From positions 1 to 51,104 of the forward strand of contig JAGPMH010000010.1 in NCBI GenBank assembly GCA_018052945.1: a stretch of 51,104 nt of DNA. The letters run 5' to 3'. Numbering within the stretch: the first letter of the stretch is position 1; each line of letters starts with the position of its first letter. Under the pieces are notes generated by a model. That model ran no database searches and was not told the origin of the DNA. It saw only the letters and a list, made by a program, of their open reading frames with translations. This document shows positions 1-9,636 of the stretch, piece by piece. The position numbers were made by a program, and so were the translations under genes. The DNA is from Negativicutes bacterium (GTDB taxonomy: Bacteria > Bacillota > Negativicutes > JAGPMH01).

Positions 1-23
1 ATTTACGCCTTTCTTGCTGATAA

Positions 24-2486
24 TTACTGTTCAGTCTTTTTTGTTTTTTTAATTTCTTTATGATCTTTATCTTTTAATTTCCCTTTGGCCTCTTTAGCCA
101 TCTGGATAATTGCTTCATTATATTTATCTAATTTATCGACAATAGCACCGTGGAATGTTCCTTTTTTATACTTACCTTTAGCATTTGGTGTTCCTGCCAC
201 CACATCCGTTAATATCTCAATACCTTCATCAATTGTGGCTACCGGATATATATGAAATTTCCCCTTAGCTACTGCAGTTATTACTTCTTCATCTAATGAT
301 AATTCATTAACATTTTGTTTTGGTATCATTACCCCTTGTTCTCCAGTTAAACCTTGAGCTTTACAAACAGCAAAGAATCCTTCTACTTTTTCAGTTACTC
401 CGCCAATCGGTTGAATTTCACCTTTTTGATTAACCGAGCCCGTTACTGCAATATATTGTTTTAACGGAATATCTGCAATACTGGACATAATCGCATAAAG
501 TTCTGTACTGGAAGCACTATCACCATCAATACCGCCATATGACTGTTCAAAGGTAATGCTAGAAGTGATTGATAACGGTCGTTCTTGTGCATATTTTTGA
601 CCTAGATAACCACTGAGAATTAATACTCCTTTATTATGAGTTTTTCCACTCATGTCAGCTTCTCGCTCGATATTAATAATACCGCTTTTGCCTAGAAAAG
701 TATTAGCTGTTATGCGTGAAGGTTTACCAAAACTATATTGACCGGCACCAATAACCGCCAAACCATTTACTTGTCCAACTTTTCGGCTGGAAGTATCAAT
801 TAAGATTTTACCTTCAACAAACATTTCTTGATAATATTCTTCATACTTGTTATTACGATAGCGTTTTTCTTTAATAGCTTTATCAATATATTTTTTATTA
901 ACTAAATTTTCATTATCAAGTCTTGCCCAAGCATCAGCTTCACATAACAACTCCACAATTTCATTAAACTGCGTAGTTAACTTGTTTTGACTGGCCGCAC
1001 GACGACTGGCAAATTCGATAACTTTAGCCACCGCATCAACAGAAAAGTGTTTTAAGTTTTTTCGCTGTATAGTAGAAGTCACAAAACCAATTAATTTATT
1101 GATATTAACTTCATTGTTTTCCATTTTGTTATCAAAATCAGCATAGATTTTAAATAATTTACGAAAATCTTCATCATAGCTATAAAGCATATAATAGATA
1201 TAAGGGTTACCAATTAAAATAACCTTAATGTCTACTTCAATTTCTTGTGGTTTTAATGATGCCATTGCCAACGCACCATATTGTTCGCCAAGATTTTCAA
1301 TTAAAATTTTCTTTGTTTTTAAAACTCGTTTTAACGCTTCCCACGCCCCAAAATTAGTTAGTAAATCTCTAGCATTTAAAATTAAATATCCGCCATTAGC
1401 CCGATGAATTGCGCCCGCCTTAATCATCGAATATTCAGTGGAAACTACACCCATACGGTTTTCATATTCAACACGACCAATCAAATTATAATAAGTCGGA
1501 TTTATTTCATAAACAACCGGTGCTCCTTCGCAATCTTTATTATCAACTAATAAATTTACAGCATATTTATTTTTATTATTATCTTTACTAAACGCTTTAT
1601 AAAACGCTAATGGATTATTTTCTTCTTCTGGTGGTGCCGCTTTAAAGTCATTGATATTTTTTAAAACATCTTGTTTTACAGCTTCTAAGTATTTTATAAC
1701 ATCACTATAGGCAGAGTATTTTTCTTTTAATTCTTCAATAAAATGTCCAACTGCATATAATCCGACTTCACGATCCAATTTTTTTAGTTCTTCCCGTCCA
1801 TCGCGATCAAGTCGTTGTAATTTACGCATTATATCATTAGATTTTTCATGGACTTCGCGTAAGGCAATATCAATTCTTTCACGATCTTCTTTCGGTAATT
1901 GTTGATATTCTTCCGGTGTCATTACTTTATCATTTTTTAGCGGAATCCCCACAAAGCCATTCGCCGTCCATTGCGGTAAAATTAGATTTTCTTCAGAATA
2001 CTCATTGAATTCGTTAATTATTTCATTCTTTTTTTCTTTAATGGTACGCAATAAATTATTTTTAGCTTGTTCATAATCTTCGCTGTTAAATAATTTTTTC
2101 ACGCCATGTTTTAATGTTAAAAAAAGTTCATGAATATCGGTTTTAAATTTTTGCCCCGTCCCGCAAGGTAATTTTATTGATAACGGCTGGGCTGGGTTGT
2201 CAAAATTATTAACATAACACCAATCACTTGGTGCTGCTTCTTTTTTAGCAATTAATTTGACTGTTTTTTGGGCATAAGTACGCTTACCAGTCCCGACCAA
2301 ACCAGAGATATAAATATTATAACCGTTACTTTTGTTGAATAGTCCAAATTGGACTGCTTTTACGGCACGTTCTTGCCCTACAACATCGGTTATTGGCTCA
2401 AGATTTTCTGTCGTTTCAAAATCAAAACTACTAATGTTACAATTGTACTTTAATTGCTCTGCCGATAGCTCATTCCATTTCGCCAT
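24..2486 (-). CDS. Lon-like AAA+ protease (LonB/AAA_32 type)
   Basis: Predicted ATP-dependent serine protease of the Lon-related family with an AAA_32-type N-terminal half, distinct from canonical LonA. A Walker A loop (GLVGTGKRT, about residues 62-70) starts the ATPase part. The C-terminal third is an S16 Lon protease domain, with the catalytic Ser in GDSASS (about Ser657) and the partner Lys in GGVTEK (about Lys700), so the Ser-Lys dyad is intact. There is no LonA substrate-binding N domain. The C-terminal tail is very Lys-rich. The ATG start at 2486 has a good AAAGGAGAT ribosome site about 8 bases upstream. It lies downstream of gatB but is separated from it by a terminator hairpin, so it is probably transcribed alone. 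Substrates cannot be told from sequence. Family assignment is firm; the physiological role is unknown. Confidence 0.9.
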   Translation of the reverse strand: MAKWNELSAEQLKYNCNISSFDFETTENLEPITDVVGQERAVKAVQFGLFNKSNGYNIYISGLVGTGKRTYAQKTVKLIAKKEAAPSDWCYVNNFDNPAQPLSIKLPCGTGQKFKTDIHELFLTLKHGVKKLFNSEDYEQAKNNLLRTIKEKKNEIINEFNEYSEENLILPQWTANGFVGIPLKNDKVMTPEEYQQLPKEDRERIDIALREVHEKSNDIMRKLQRLDRDGREELKKLDREVGLYAVGHFIEELKEKYSAYSDVIKYLEAVKQDVLKNINDFKAAPPEEENNPLAFYKAFSKDNNKNKYAVNLLVDNKDCEGAPVVYEINPTYYNLIGRVEYENRMGVVSTEYSMIKAGAIHRANGGYLILNARDLLTNFGAWEALKRVLKTKKILIENLGEQYGALAMASLKPQEIEVDIKVILIGNPYIYYMLYSYDEDFRKLFKIYADFDNKMENNEVNINKLIGFVTSTIQRKNLKHFSVDAVAKVIEFASRRAASQNKLTTQFNEIVELLCEADAWARLDNENLVNKKYIDKAIKEKRYRNNKYEEYYQEMFVEGKILIDTSSRKVGQVNGLAVIGAGQYSFGKPSRITANTFLGKSGIINIEREADMSGKTHNKGVLILSGYLGQKYAQERPLSITSSITFEQSYGGIDGDSASSTELYAIMSSIADIPLKQYIAVTGSVNQKGEIQPIGGVTEKVEGFFAVCKAQGLTGEQGVMIPKQNVNELSLDEEVITAVAKGKFHIYPVATIDEGIEILTDVVAGTPNAKGKYKKGTFHGAIVDKLDKYNEAIIQMAKEAKGKLKDKDHKEIKKTKKTEQ

Positions 2487-2527
2487 AATATCTAATCTCC
2501 TTTGTCTCTGAAAATGTTTTTATTTTA

Positions 2528-2533
2528 ATTATA
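2528..2533 (-). promoter_or_regulatory. Possible -10 box of the Lon-like protease gene
   Basis: TATAAT on the minus strand, about 40 bases before the ATG at 2486. No convincing -35 lies 17 bases upstream because that stretch is simply AT-rich. The preceding terminator at 2577-2604 makes an own promoter likely, but the exact site is weakly supported. Confidence 0.4.
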
Positions 2534-2576
2534 CATATATTTTTATAAATAAACTACCATAATTATGAAAATAATT

Positions 2577-2604
2577 AAAACAGCGCACAGTAGCACGCTG
2601 TTTT
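2577..2604 (-). terminator. Terminator after gatB
   Basis: Inverted repeat with 9-base arms (AAAACAGCG / CGCTGTTTT) around a 10-base loop, 8 bases past the gatB stop. Its 3' arm on the minus strand ends in TTTTAATTATTTT, as expected of an intrinsic terminator. It would end the gatCAB transcript before the Lon-like gene. Confidence 0.75.
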
Positions 2605-2611
2605 ATAAATT

Positions 2612-4051
2612 TTATTGTAATTTTTGTTGTAATAATTCATTAACCATTGCAGGGTTAGCTTTACCTTTACTTTGCTTCATAACTTGCCCTACTAATGCCC
2701 CAATCGCTTTTGCGTTACCACCTTTATAGTCTTCCACCGCTTTTTGATTAGCGGCTAAAACAGCATCAACAATTGCTTCAATTTCTTTAGTATCAGTGAT
2801 TTGCACTAAACCTTTGTCTTGAACAATTTTAGCTGCATCATCTCCTGTTTTCCACATTTCATCAAAAACAGTTTTTGCGATTTTACTGGAAATAGTGCCT
2901 TTATTAATCAGTTCAATTAATCCTGCCAATTTTTCAGCCTTAACTGGTGAATTCGCAATAGCGATTCCTTCGGCATTAAGATTTTTCGCTAAATCACCCA
3001 TCATCCAATTTGCCGCCAGTTTAGGATCAGCCTTATGACTAATAACTTCGTCAAAATAAGTTGCCATTTCAATTGTAGAAATCAAAATATTAGTATCATA
3101 TTCTGATAAACCGCAATCTTCCATCAAGCGTTTTTTACGAGAATCCGGTAATTCCGGTAATTGTTTTCTAATTTCTTCAATCATTTCAGGTGAAGTGACA
3201 ATTGGTACTAAATCAGGCTCCGGTAAATAACGGTAATCATGTGCTGCCTCTTTGCTACGCATTGAAACTGTTATTCCTTTAGCTTCATCCCAGGTACGAG
3301 TTTCCTGAATTACTTTCCCACCATCATCAAGAATTTCTGTTTGGCGTTCAATTTCATATTCTAAGGCACTTTGAATCATTTTAAAAGAATTAAGGTTTTT
3401 CATTTCAGCTCTGATACCTAATTTAGTTTCGCCAACTTTACGCAATGAAACATTGACATCAGCTCTTAAATTTCCTTCTTCCATTTTACAGTGTGATACA
3501 TCAATATATTCTAATATTTGTTTGATTTTTTCCATATAAGCACGAGCTTCTTCTGGCGAACTCATATCAGGTTCTGAAACTATTTCAATTAACGGCACTC
3601 CAGTTCGATTATAATCAACACAAGCAGCATCAGAGTCGTTAATAGTATTGCCAGAATGCACTAATTTACCAGCATCTTCTTCCATATGAATTCTAGTGAT
3701 ACCAATACGCTTGGTTTTACCATCAACCTCAATGTCCAAATAACCATTTTCAGCAATTGGCAAATCATATTGCGAGGTTTGGAAATTTTTCGGCAAATCA
3801 GGATAATAATAATTTTTGCGATCAAATTTACTAAAACCATTAATCTGGCAATTAAGTGCCAAGCCAGCTTTAATTGCAAATTCTACTACTTTTTCATTGA
3901 TAACTGGTAGTACTCCCGGTAATCCTAAGCATACCGGACAAACATTTGTATTTTGTTCTCCACCAAAAGTCGTACTGCAACCGCAGAATATTTTAGTGTT
4001 AGTTTTCAGTTCACTATGAACCTCCAACCCAATAACTGCTTCATAACTCAT
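2612..4051 (-). CDS. gatB: Asp-tRNA(Asn)/Glu-tRNA(Gln) amidotransferase subunit B
   Basis: Subunit B of the GatCAB amidotransferase. It binds misacylated Glu-tRNA(Gln) or Asp-tRNA(Asn) and phosphorylates the aminoacyl side chain before amidation. The N-terminal half carries the GatB cradle motifs ([14 protein letters not shown] and a CxC...CxxC zinc-type site around residues 23-42). The C-terminal part is the helical YqeY-like tRNA-binding tail, and 479 aa is full length. The ATG overlaps the gatA stop by one base (TAATG), so the two are translationally coupled. It is last of gatC-gatA-gatB and followed by a terminator. Its presence suggests that Gln-tRNA and/or Asn-tRNA are made by the indirect route. 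Confidence 0.97.
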   Translation of the reverse strand: MSYEAVIGLEVHSELKTNTKIFCGCSTTFGGEQNTNVCPVCLGLPGVLPVINEKVVEFAIKAGLALNCQINGFSKFDRKNYYYPDLPKNFQTSQYDLPIAENGYLDIEVDGKTKRIGITRIHMEEDAGKLVHSGNTINDSDAACVDYNRTGVPLIEIVSEPDMSSPEEARAYMEKIKQILEYIDVSHCKMEEGNLRADVNVSLRKVGETKLGIRAEMKNLNSFKMIQSALEYEIERQTEILDDGGKVIQETRTWDEAKGITVSMRSKEAAHDYRYLPEPDLVPIVTSPEMIEEIRKQLPELPDSRKKRLMEDCGLSEYDTNILISTIEMATYFDEVISHKADPKLAANWMMGDLAKNLNAEGIAIANSPVKAEKLAGLIELINKGTISSKIAKTVFDEMWKTGDDAAKIVQDKGLVQITDTKEIEAIVDAVLAANQKAVEDYKGGNAKAIGALVGQVMKQSKGKANPAMVNELLQQKLQ

Positions 4052-5514
4052 TATTTAGCCTCCCCTACTGGTGCAATACTTTTATGATATTCATTGTTTT
4101 GTTCAAAAGTATAAGCAGTACGAATAAGTGTTGCTTCATCAAGCGGTTTAGCAATAATTTGTAGTCCTACCGGTAATTCATTACTAAAGCCACATGGTAC
4201 GGAAATGGCCGGCACGCCAGCTAAGTTAATCGGAATTGTACATACATCTTGCAAATACATTTTAATCGGATCACTAATCATTCCGCCAATTTTAAAAGCC
4301 GGTGTTGGAACAGTTGGCGTAATTAACACATCTACTTTATCAAAAGCCTTGTCAAAATCTTGTTTAACTAATGTTCTTACTTTTAAGGCTTTTAAGTAAT
4401 ACGCATCATAATAACCGGCACTTAAAGCGTAAGTTCCTAACATAATTCTACGTTTAACTTCCGGACCAAACGCATTACTACGTGTTTTTTTGTACATATC
4501 AATAATATCAGTACCATCAGTTCTATGACCAAAGCTAACACCATCATATCGAGCTAAATTTGAACTCGCTTCTGCCGGCGCTAATAAATAGTATGCCGAA
4601 ACAGCATATTCGGTATGTGGCATAGAAACTTCGACAACTTCAGCCCCTAGGCTTTCTAGTTGTTTAACCGCATTACGAATAACCACTTCCACATCTTTAT
4701 CTAAACCGTTAAAATATTCTTTCGGTAAGCCAATTTTCAAACCTTTAACATCGTTTTTCAAGGCAGCTGCAAAGTTTTCTGTTTCAGCCTTTACAGAAGT
4801 TGAATCTTTAGCATCATGACCACAAATTGCATTCATAACATGCGCACAATCCGTAACATCACGAGTTATCGGGCCAATTTGATCTAAAGATGAAGCAAAC
4901 GCTACCAAGCCAAAACGCGAAACACGCCCATAGGTAGGTTTTAAGCCAACTACACCACAGTAAGAAGCCGGTTGACGAATAGATCCGCCAGTATCTGAAC
5001 CTAATGTCCAAATAGCACTACCTGCAGCCACTGCGGCGGCAGAACCACCACTTGATCCACCCGGTACATATTCTAAATTCCAAGGATTACGAGTAACATG
5101 AAACGCCGAATTTTCGGTAGATCCACCCATCGCAAACTCATCCAAATTAAGTTTACCTAGCATAACAATATCTTCAGCTTGTAGTTTTTCCATTACTGTA
5201 GCATCATATGGCGGAATAAAATTATCTAACATTTTGGAAGCACAAGTAGTAGTGATGCCCTTAGTACAAATATTGTCTTTGATACCAGCTGGAATACCGG
5301 CTAATACGCTAATACTCTCACCACGAGAAATTTTTTCATCAACAATCGCTGCTTGTTTTAACGCCAAGTTTCTTGTTTCGGTAATATATGACTGAACTTT
5401 ATCTTCGACTTCATCAATTCGATTAAAAACGCTTTGTGTTAATTCCATTGAAGAAATTTCTTTATTAACTAATAGTTCATGTAATTCATGTGCTGATTTT
5501 CTAAATAAATCCAC
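4051..5514 (-). CDS. gatA: Asp-tRNA(Asn)/Glu-tRNA(Gln) amidotransferase subunit A
   Basis: Glutaminase subunit of GatCAB, releasing ammonia from glutamine for transfer to the tRNA-bound acid. It is an amidase-signature enzyme with the complete Ser-cisSer-Lys triad: Lys79 (GIPAGIKDN), Ser154 (PGGSSGGSA) and Ser178 ([10 protein letters not shown]), at the same positions as characterised GatA proteins. The length, 487 aa, is normal. It starts with GTG at 5514 after AGGAGAATG. It sits 12 bases after gatC and overlaps gatB by one base. Confidence 0.97.
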   Translation of the reverse strand: MDLFRKSAHELHELLVNKEISSMELTQSVFNRIDEVEDKVQSYITETRNLALKQAAIVDEKISRGESISVLAGIPAGIKDNICTKGITTTCASKMLDNFIPPYDATVMEKLQAEDIVMLGKLNLDEFAMGGSTENSAFHVTRNPWNLEYVPGGSSGGSAAAVAAGSAIWTLGSDTGGSIRQPASYCGVVGLKPTYGRVSRFGLVAFASSLDQIGPITRDVTDCAHVMNAICGHDAKDSTSVKAETENFAAALKNDVKGLKIGLPKEYFNGLDKDVEVVIRNAVKQLESLGAEVVEVSMPHTEYAVSAYYLLAPAEASSNLARYDGVSFGHRTDGTDIIDMYKKTRSNAFGPEVKRRIMLGTYALSAGYYDAYYLKALKVRTLVKQDFDKAFDKVDVLITPTVPTPAFKIGGMISDPIKMYLQDVCTIPINLAGVPAISVPCGFSNELPVGLQIIAKPLDEATLIRTAYTFEQNNEYHKSIAPVGEAK

Positions 5515-5526
5515 TATTTCATTCTC

Positions 5527-5817
5527 CTATCCTTCAATTATTTTTGGAACTTTAAAATAACCATCTTCCTGATCCGGTGCATTAGATAACGCTAATTTAC
5601 GCTCTAGTGACGGTTGTAATTCATCTTTACGAAAGACATTTTTAATTGGCAAAACATGGGCCGTTGGTTTAATACCTTCAGTATCAAGCTTTGTTAATAA
5701 GTCTGCATATTCCAAGAAATCATTCAAATTCCCTGTATATTGTTCTAGTTCTGTTTCTGAAAATTCTAAACGTGATAATAAAGCTACATTTTCAACATCT
5801 TTTAATGTAATTTTCAT
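5527..5817 (-). CDS. gatC: Asp-tRNA(Asn)/Glu-tRNA(Gln) amidotransferase subunit C
   Basis: Small belt subunit that wraps GatA and GatB together. About 96 aa starting MKITLKDVENVALLSRLEF, with the typical GatC ending (DGYFKVPKIIEG). An in-frame ATG at 5832 would add five residues. I prefer 5817 because GGTGA lies 5 bases before it and the extra residues do not look like the family. First gene of gatCAB, preceded by an extended -10 promoter. Confidence 0.95.
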   Translation of the reverse strand: MKITLKDVENVALLSRLEFSETELEQYTGNLNDFLEYADLLTKLDTEGIKPTAHVLPIKNVFRKDELQPSLERKLALSNAPDQEDGYFKVPKIIEG

Positions 5818-5893
5818 ATTTTCACCATCCATTATTTATATCTAAATACTTTATATAAAGCATTTATCTTACACCGATAAATACATACCCTAT

Positions 5894-5899
5894 ATTATA
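5894..5899 (-). promoter_or_regulatory. Extended -10 promoter of gatCAB
   Basis: TGTTATAAT on the minus strand, that is TATAAT with a TGn extension, about 75 bases before gatC. The -35 region is poor, as is common with extended -10 promoters. It lies just beyond the end of the exporter permease gene. Confidence 0.55.
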
Positions 5900-5927
5900 A
5901 CATGATTTTGTCACAGCAAAAAAGTTT

Positions 5928-7064
5928 TTATGATAATTTTTTCTTGAAACGATGAATTCCTAACATAATAACAACTACTGCATATAGCATCAATAATAAC
6001 GTTTGTTGATATAAATAGCTAATGCCAACCCCTTTCATTATTATACCTCGTAAAATTTCCAAATAGTATGTTGCCGGAATCAAGTAGCCGATTAAATTAA
6101 AAAACAGTGGCATGGAATGACGGGGGAAAATAAAACCTGATAATAAAATTGTCGGCAATAAAATCCCAAAAGACATTAATAATGCTTGATCTTGAGTTTT
6201 GGCAATAGTTGAGATTAACATCCCCAGCCCTAGTGCCGCCAACATGAACGGAATGGTTAGAGCATATAATAACAACAAACTGCCAGTAATCGGCACATGA
6301 AAAATAAAATAGCCAATGATAATTGCTACTGTTATTTGAATGTAGCCGATAAAAATATAAGGAACGATCTTACCGAGCATTAATTCCCAAGTTTTTATCG
6401 GTGTCACAATTAATTGTTCAATAGTACCGCGTTCTTTTTCTCTAACTAATGCCATACTAGTTACGAGCACCATCGTCAAAGTTAAAATTATTCCTAATAA
6501 TCCCGGCACCATAAAATTACTCGTCACTAGATTAGGGTTATACCAAGGTCGTGGTTTAATATCAATTGGTTCATCCTTAAAAGAAACAGCACTGCCACTG
6601 CTTTCCAAACGACCTTGAATAATTCCAATTGAAAGCATCTTACCAATAGCTTGTGCGGCATTTAACGCACTCGAGGCAGTAGTCGGATCTGATGCATCCA
6701 AAACAACTTGTACTTCAGAGCTTTCATGGCGATATATTTTTCTAGCATAATCATGAGGAATAACTATTGCCGCTTTCACTTCTCCCTTATCAATTAACGT
6801 AGCAACGTCTTTCGCACTATCAACATTATATTTTATTGAAAAATACTGTGAATTTTGAAATTTAGTAATTAATGCTCTACTTTCTTGAGTCTTGTCACTA
6901 TCATAAATTGCTGTCGGCAAATTTTTCACATCAAGATTAATTGCAAAACCAAAAATGAGCAATTGAATAACAGGCAGAATCAACATCAAAATCAAGGTAC
7001 CCTTATCTCTTCGCATCTGAATAAATTCTTTTTTTAATAATGCTTTCAACCGTAACGGTATCAT
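5928..7064 (-). CDS. ABC-2 type exporter permease
   Basis: Membrane half of an ABC exporter of the ABC-2 family (YhhJ/YbhR-like), 378 aa. It has one N-terminal membrane segment (about residues 22-44), a large extracytoplasmic domain (about 45-175), then about five membrane segments. The cytoplasmic loop VREKERGTIEQL is the conserved ABC-2 coupling motif. The gene overlaps the ATPase gene by 4 bases (ATGA). With the ATPase and the HlyD-type adaptor upstream it forms an efflux cassette. Only one permease gene is present, unlike the paired YbhS/YbhR of E. coli, so a homodimer is inferred. The substrate is unknown. Confidence 0.9.
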   Translation of the reverse strand: MIPLRLKALLKKEFIQMRRDKGTLILMLILPVIQLLIFGFAINLDVKNLPTAIYDSDKTQESRALITKFQNSQYFSIKYNVDSAKDVATLIDKGEVKAAIVIPHDYARKIYRHESSEVQVVLDASDPTTASSALNAAQAIGKMLSIGIIQGRLESSGSAVSFKDEPIDIKPRPWYNPNLVTSNFMVPGLLGIILTLTMVLVTSMALVREKERGTIEQLIVTPIKTWELMLGKIVPYIFIGYIQITVAIIIGYFIFHVPITGSLLLLYALTIPFMLAALGLGMLISTIAKTQDQALLMSFGILLPTILLSGFIFPRHSMPLFFNLIGYLIPATYYLEILRGIIMKGVGISYLYQQTLLLMLYAVVVIMLGIHRFKKKLS

Positions 7065-7996
7065 TTCATCACCTGCTCTTTGCTAATTAAAGAAACAAAG
7101 ATTTCTTCTAAGCTCGGCTGAACAACCTTTATATCACTATTAAAAATGTTATTATCATTCAATAACTTTGCTGTAACAGCAATACCACTTTCAACACCGA
7201 TATAGTTAGCATGAATATAATTACCAATCTTATTAACACCGTTATAATATTCTTTCGAGTGCAGTAAATTAATAACTTTTAACATCTCAGGGCTATTAAT
7301 TTCCAGTAACTCACCCTTTAACGCATGTTGACGCAGATATGCTAAATTTCCATTAGCAATTATTTTTCCACCATAAATTACTACTAATTCATCACTTTGT
7401 TCGGCTTCATCCATATAATGTGTACTGACCATAATCGTTGTACCATTTCTTGATAAACTATAAATAATATTCCAAAAACTACGCCGCGCTACCGGATCAA
7501 CCCCCGCTGTAGGTTCATCTAAAAATAAAACTTTCGGATCATGTAAAATTGCACAACCCAAAGCTAACCTTTGCTTCGTTCCGCCCGATAAAGTTCCGGC
7601 TAAAGAATCTTTTATTTCACTTAAGAATAATTGTTCTAACAATTCATCTATTCTTAATTTCGCCGCTTCCTCATTTAAGCCATATACTCCGGCATAAAAT
7701 TTTAGATTTTCCAATACCGTTAGGTCTAAATATAAACTAAATCGTTGTGACATATAACCAATTTTGCTTTTAATTTCTTCAGCATCTGTTACAATATCAA
7801 GACCTAAAATTTGGCCTTGCCCCGCAGTCGGAGTTATTAGTCCACATAACATTCGTAAGGTTGTAGATTTACCAGCACCATTTGGACCTAAGAAACCACA
7901 TATTTGTCCCGGTTTTATCGCTAAGTTAACTTTGTCAACAGCCACTAGATCACCAAATTGTTTCGTTAGATTCTCTACTTTTATTGAAAAATCCAT
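7061..7996 (-). CDS. ABC exporter ATP-binding protein
   Basis: Nucleotide-binding subunit driving the adjacent ABC-2 permease. All motifs are present: Walker A GPNGAGKST (about 37-45), signature LSGGTKQ (136-142), Walker B VLFLDEP (156-162) and the switch His (about 193, STHYMDEAE). The 311-aa length with a C-terminal extension after the ATPase core matches CcmA/YbhF-type drug and lipid exporters. It starts at ATG 7996, 11 bases after the hlyD-like gene, and its last bases overlap the permease start. Confidence 0.93.
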   Translation of the reverse strand: MDFSIKVENLTKQFGDLVAVDKVNLAIKPGQICGFLGPNGAGKSTTLRMLCGLITPTAGQGQILGLDIVTDAEEIKSKIGYMSQRFSLYLDLTVLENLKFYAGVYGLNEEAAKLRIDELLEQLFLSEIKDSLAGTLSGGTKQRLALGCAILHDPKVLFLDEPTAGVDPVARRSFWNIIYSLSRNGTTIMVSTHYMDEAEQSDELVVIYGGKIIANGNLAYLRQHALKGELLEINSPEMLKVINLLHSKEYYNGVNKIGNYIHANYIGVESGIAVTAKLLNDNNIFNSDIKVVQPSLEEIFVSLISKEQVMK

Positions 7997-8007
7997 TACT
8001 AGTCCCC

Positions 8008-8976
8008 CTAAATCTCAACATCCGCTGGCATCCCTGGTTTTAAATTATGGTTACTTGTAGTAATTTGAACCTTAACACCATATACTAAACTAGCTCGCTC
8101 ATCTTTAGTTTGCACAAATTTCGGGGTATATTCAGCTTCATCAGCAATTTCCTTGATTTCTCCTTGAAAAATTTCTTGAGGAAAAGCATCCACTTTAATT
8201 TTAACCACTTGCCCTAAATAAATTTTACCAATATCATTAGTCGAAATATATATTCTAATCCATAAATCATTTAAATCAGCAACAGTTAAAACTTGAGCTC
8301 CAGTTGTTACATATTCACCATTATTATAATTTTTATCAATCACTACACCATCTAGCGGTGATTTTACTAAAGTTTCATCTTCTTTTACTTTTGCATTCAA
8401 TAATTGAGCTTGATTTTGCTCAACTTGGTTTAAAGCTATCTTTATTTGTTCCTCCCTAGCACCGGCTAAGGCTAACTTATATTTTTCTTGAATAGATTTA
8501 TATTGGTTTTGTGCTACGATAAAATTATTCTCATACTGCTCTAGTACGCTAATTGGTATTGCATTTTCATTATACAGTGCATGATAGCGTAATAAATCGT
8601 TGCTGGCTTTGCCCATAGTAGCTTCAGTTTCTGCTAATTGCCATTTTATCTCTGCTATTTCTTCCGGTCTCAAGCCATTTTTTAAGTCTTGTAAATTTGC
8701 TTGAGCAACTTTCACCAATGCTTCTTGAGCCTGTGTTTGTGCAATAATATCATTACGTTCTAAAACTGCAATCACTTGATTTTTATTAAGTTTATCTCCT
8801 TCTTGAACCTTTAGTTTAGCTAGCTGACCATAAGTTTTAGCATTTACATTTACTTTAGTTGTTTCAATAATACCACTAAAAGATAGGTGTTCTACTTTAG
8901 TAGAACTATATAGATATATTGCTACTATTATGACCAGTAAACTAATAATTGTTATTAGTTTTTTTAGTTTATCCAT
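8008..8976 (-). CDS. HlyD-family membrane fusion (adaptor) protein
   Basis: Adaptor subunit of the exporter cassette. It has an N-terminal uncleaved membrane anchor (about residues 7-24), then a split biotinyl-lipoyl-like domain (KVNVNAKTYGQLAKLKVQEG and KSPLDGVVID). Between these is an alpha-helical coiled-coil hairpin (about 70-200), and a beta-barrel region follows. This is the YbhG/EmrA pattern, 322 aa. In diderm bacteria such proteins bridge to an outer-membrane channel. They also occur in monoderm Firmicutes, so this alone does not prove an outer membrane. First of the three exporter genes; no TolC-like gene is nearby. Confidence 0.9.
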   Translation of the reverse strand: MDKLKKLITIISLLVIIVAIYLYSSTKVEHLSFSGIIETTKVNVNAKTYGQLAKLKVQEGDKLNKNQVIAVLERNDIIAQTQAQEALVKVAQANLQDLKNGLRPEEIAEIKWQLAETEATMGKASNDLLRYHALYNENAIPISVLEQYENNFIVAQNQYKSIQEKYKLALAGAREEQIKIALNQVEQNQAQLLNAKVKEDETLVKSPLDGVVIDKNYNNGEYVTTGAQVLTVADLNDLWIRIYISTNDIGKIYLGQVVKIKVDAFPQEIFQGEIKEIADEAEYTPKFVQTKDERASLVYGVKVQITTSNHNLKPGMPADVEI

Positions 8977-8995
8977 CTACTCACATCCTAAATTT

Positions 8996-9577
8996 TCATT
9001 TTGACAAAAATTTATTACCTTCAATATAAAAACGCCATTCAAACTCAGTCGCTTCTTCAGCATAATCAATATTAATCCGCTTAGACTTATCTATACTTTT
9101 AAACTCTTCAGTTCTTTTTTTTATATAAATTGGTGGCTTTAAAAGGGAAATACCATTTAATGCTCTGTTTATTCCAAAAGCTTGACAAAGTTTACCCGGA
9201 CCATTGCAAAGCATTTTAATCTTACTTTGTTTTCTATATTCCTGCATTATTTCAATTCCTTCCATTGGTTCTAGCGCTCTTATCAAAACAGCTTGGGCTT
9301 GATTATTCTTACCAGTTACAATATTAAAACAATTATACATTCCATAAATCAAATATATATAAGCCAGTCCTGCTTCACCAAACATCACCGCATTACGAGC
9401 TGTCACACCCTTAGCTGCATGTGAAGCCTTATCATCAATCCCGCCATAAGCTTCAGTTTCTACTATTTTCCCTGATAAAATCCCTCTCTTAGTTTCATAT
9501 GTTAAAATACAGCCTAATAATTCTTGAGCAACGACAACAGCTTCTTGTTCAAAAAATTTTTTATCTAAAATATGCAA
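8996..9577 (-). CDS. DNA-3-methyladenine glycosylase (AAG/MPG family)
   Basis: Base-excision repair glycosylase that removes alkylated purines such as 3-methyladenine. The family signature VETEAYGGIDDKASHAAKG, with the active-site Glu and the following RNAVMFGEAGLAYIYLIYGM motif, is intact, and 193 aa is normal for bacterial members. The start is TTG at 9577, preceded by GAGGTGAAATC; no ATG with a ribosome site is available nearby. It lies 19 bases upstream of the HlyD-like gene and could be co-transcribed with the exporter. Confidence 0.93.
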   Translation of the reverse strand: MHILDKKFFEQEAVVVAQELLGCILTYETKRGILSGKIVETEAYGGIDDKASHAAKGVTARNAVMFGEAGLAYIYLIYGMYNCFNIVTGKNNQAQAVLIRALEPMEGIEIMQEYRKQSKIKMLCNGPGKLCQAFGINRALNGISLLKPPIYIKKRTEEFKSIDKSKRINIDYAEEATEFEWRFYIEGNKFLSK

Positions 9578-9601
9578 GATTTCACCTCATACTTTAATAC
9601 C

Positions 9602-9628
9602 CTGTAACTTAACTTATAGCTGTTACAG
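9602..9628. other. Small hairpin between the GGDEF-EAL gene and the glycosylase gene
   Basis: Inverted repeat CTGTAAC / GTTACAG with a 13-base spacer. There is no clear U-tract, so it could be a weak terminator, a processing site or an operator for the glycosylase gene. Confidence 0.4.
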
Positions 9629-9636
9629 AATATCGG

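Noticed and set aside
5928-8976. Exporter as proof of an outer membrane
   Set aside because: HlyD-type adaptors and ABC-2 exporters also occur in monoderm Firmicutes, and no TolC, BamA or LPS gene is present in the window.
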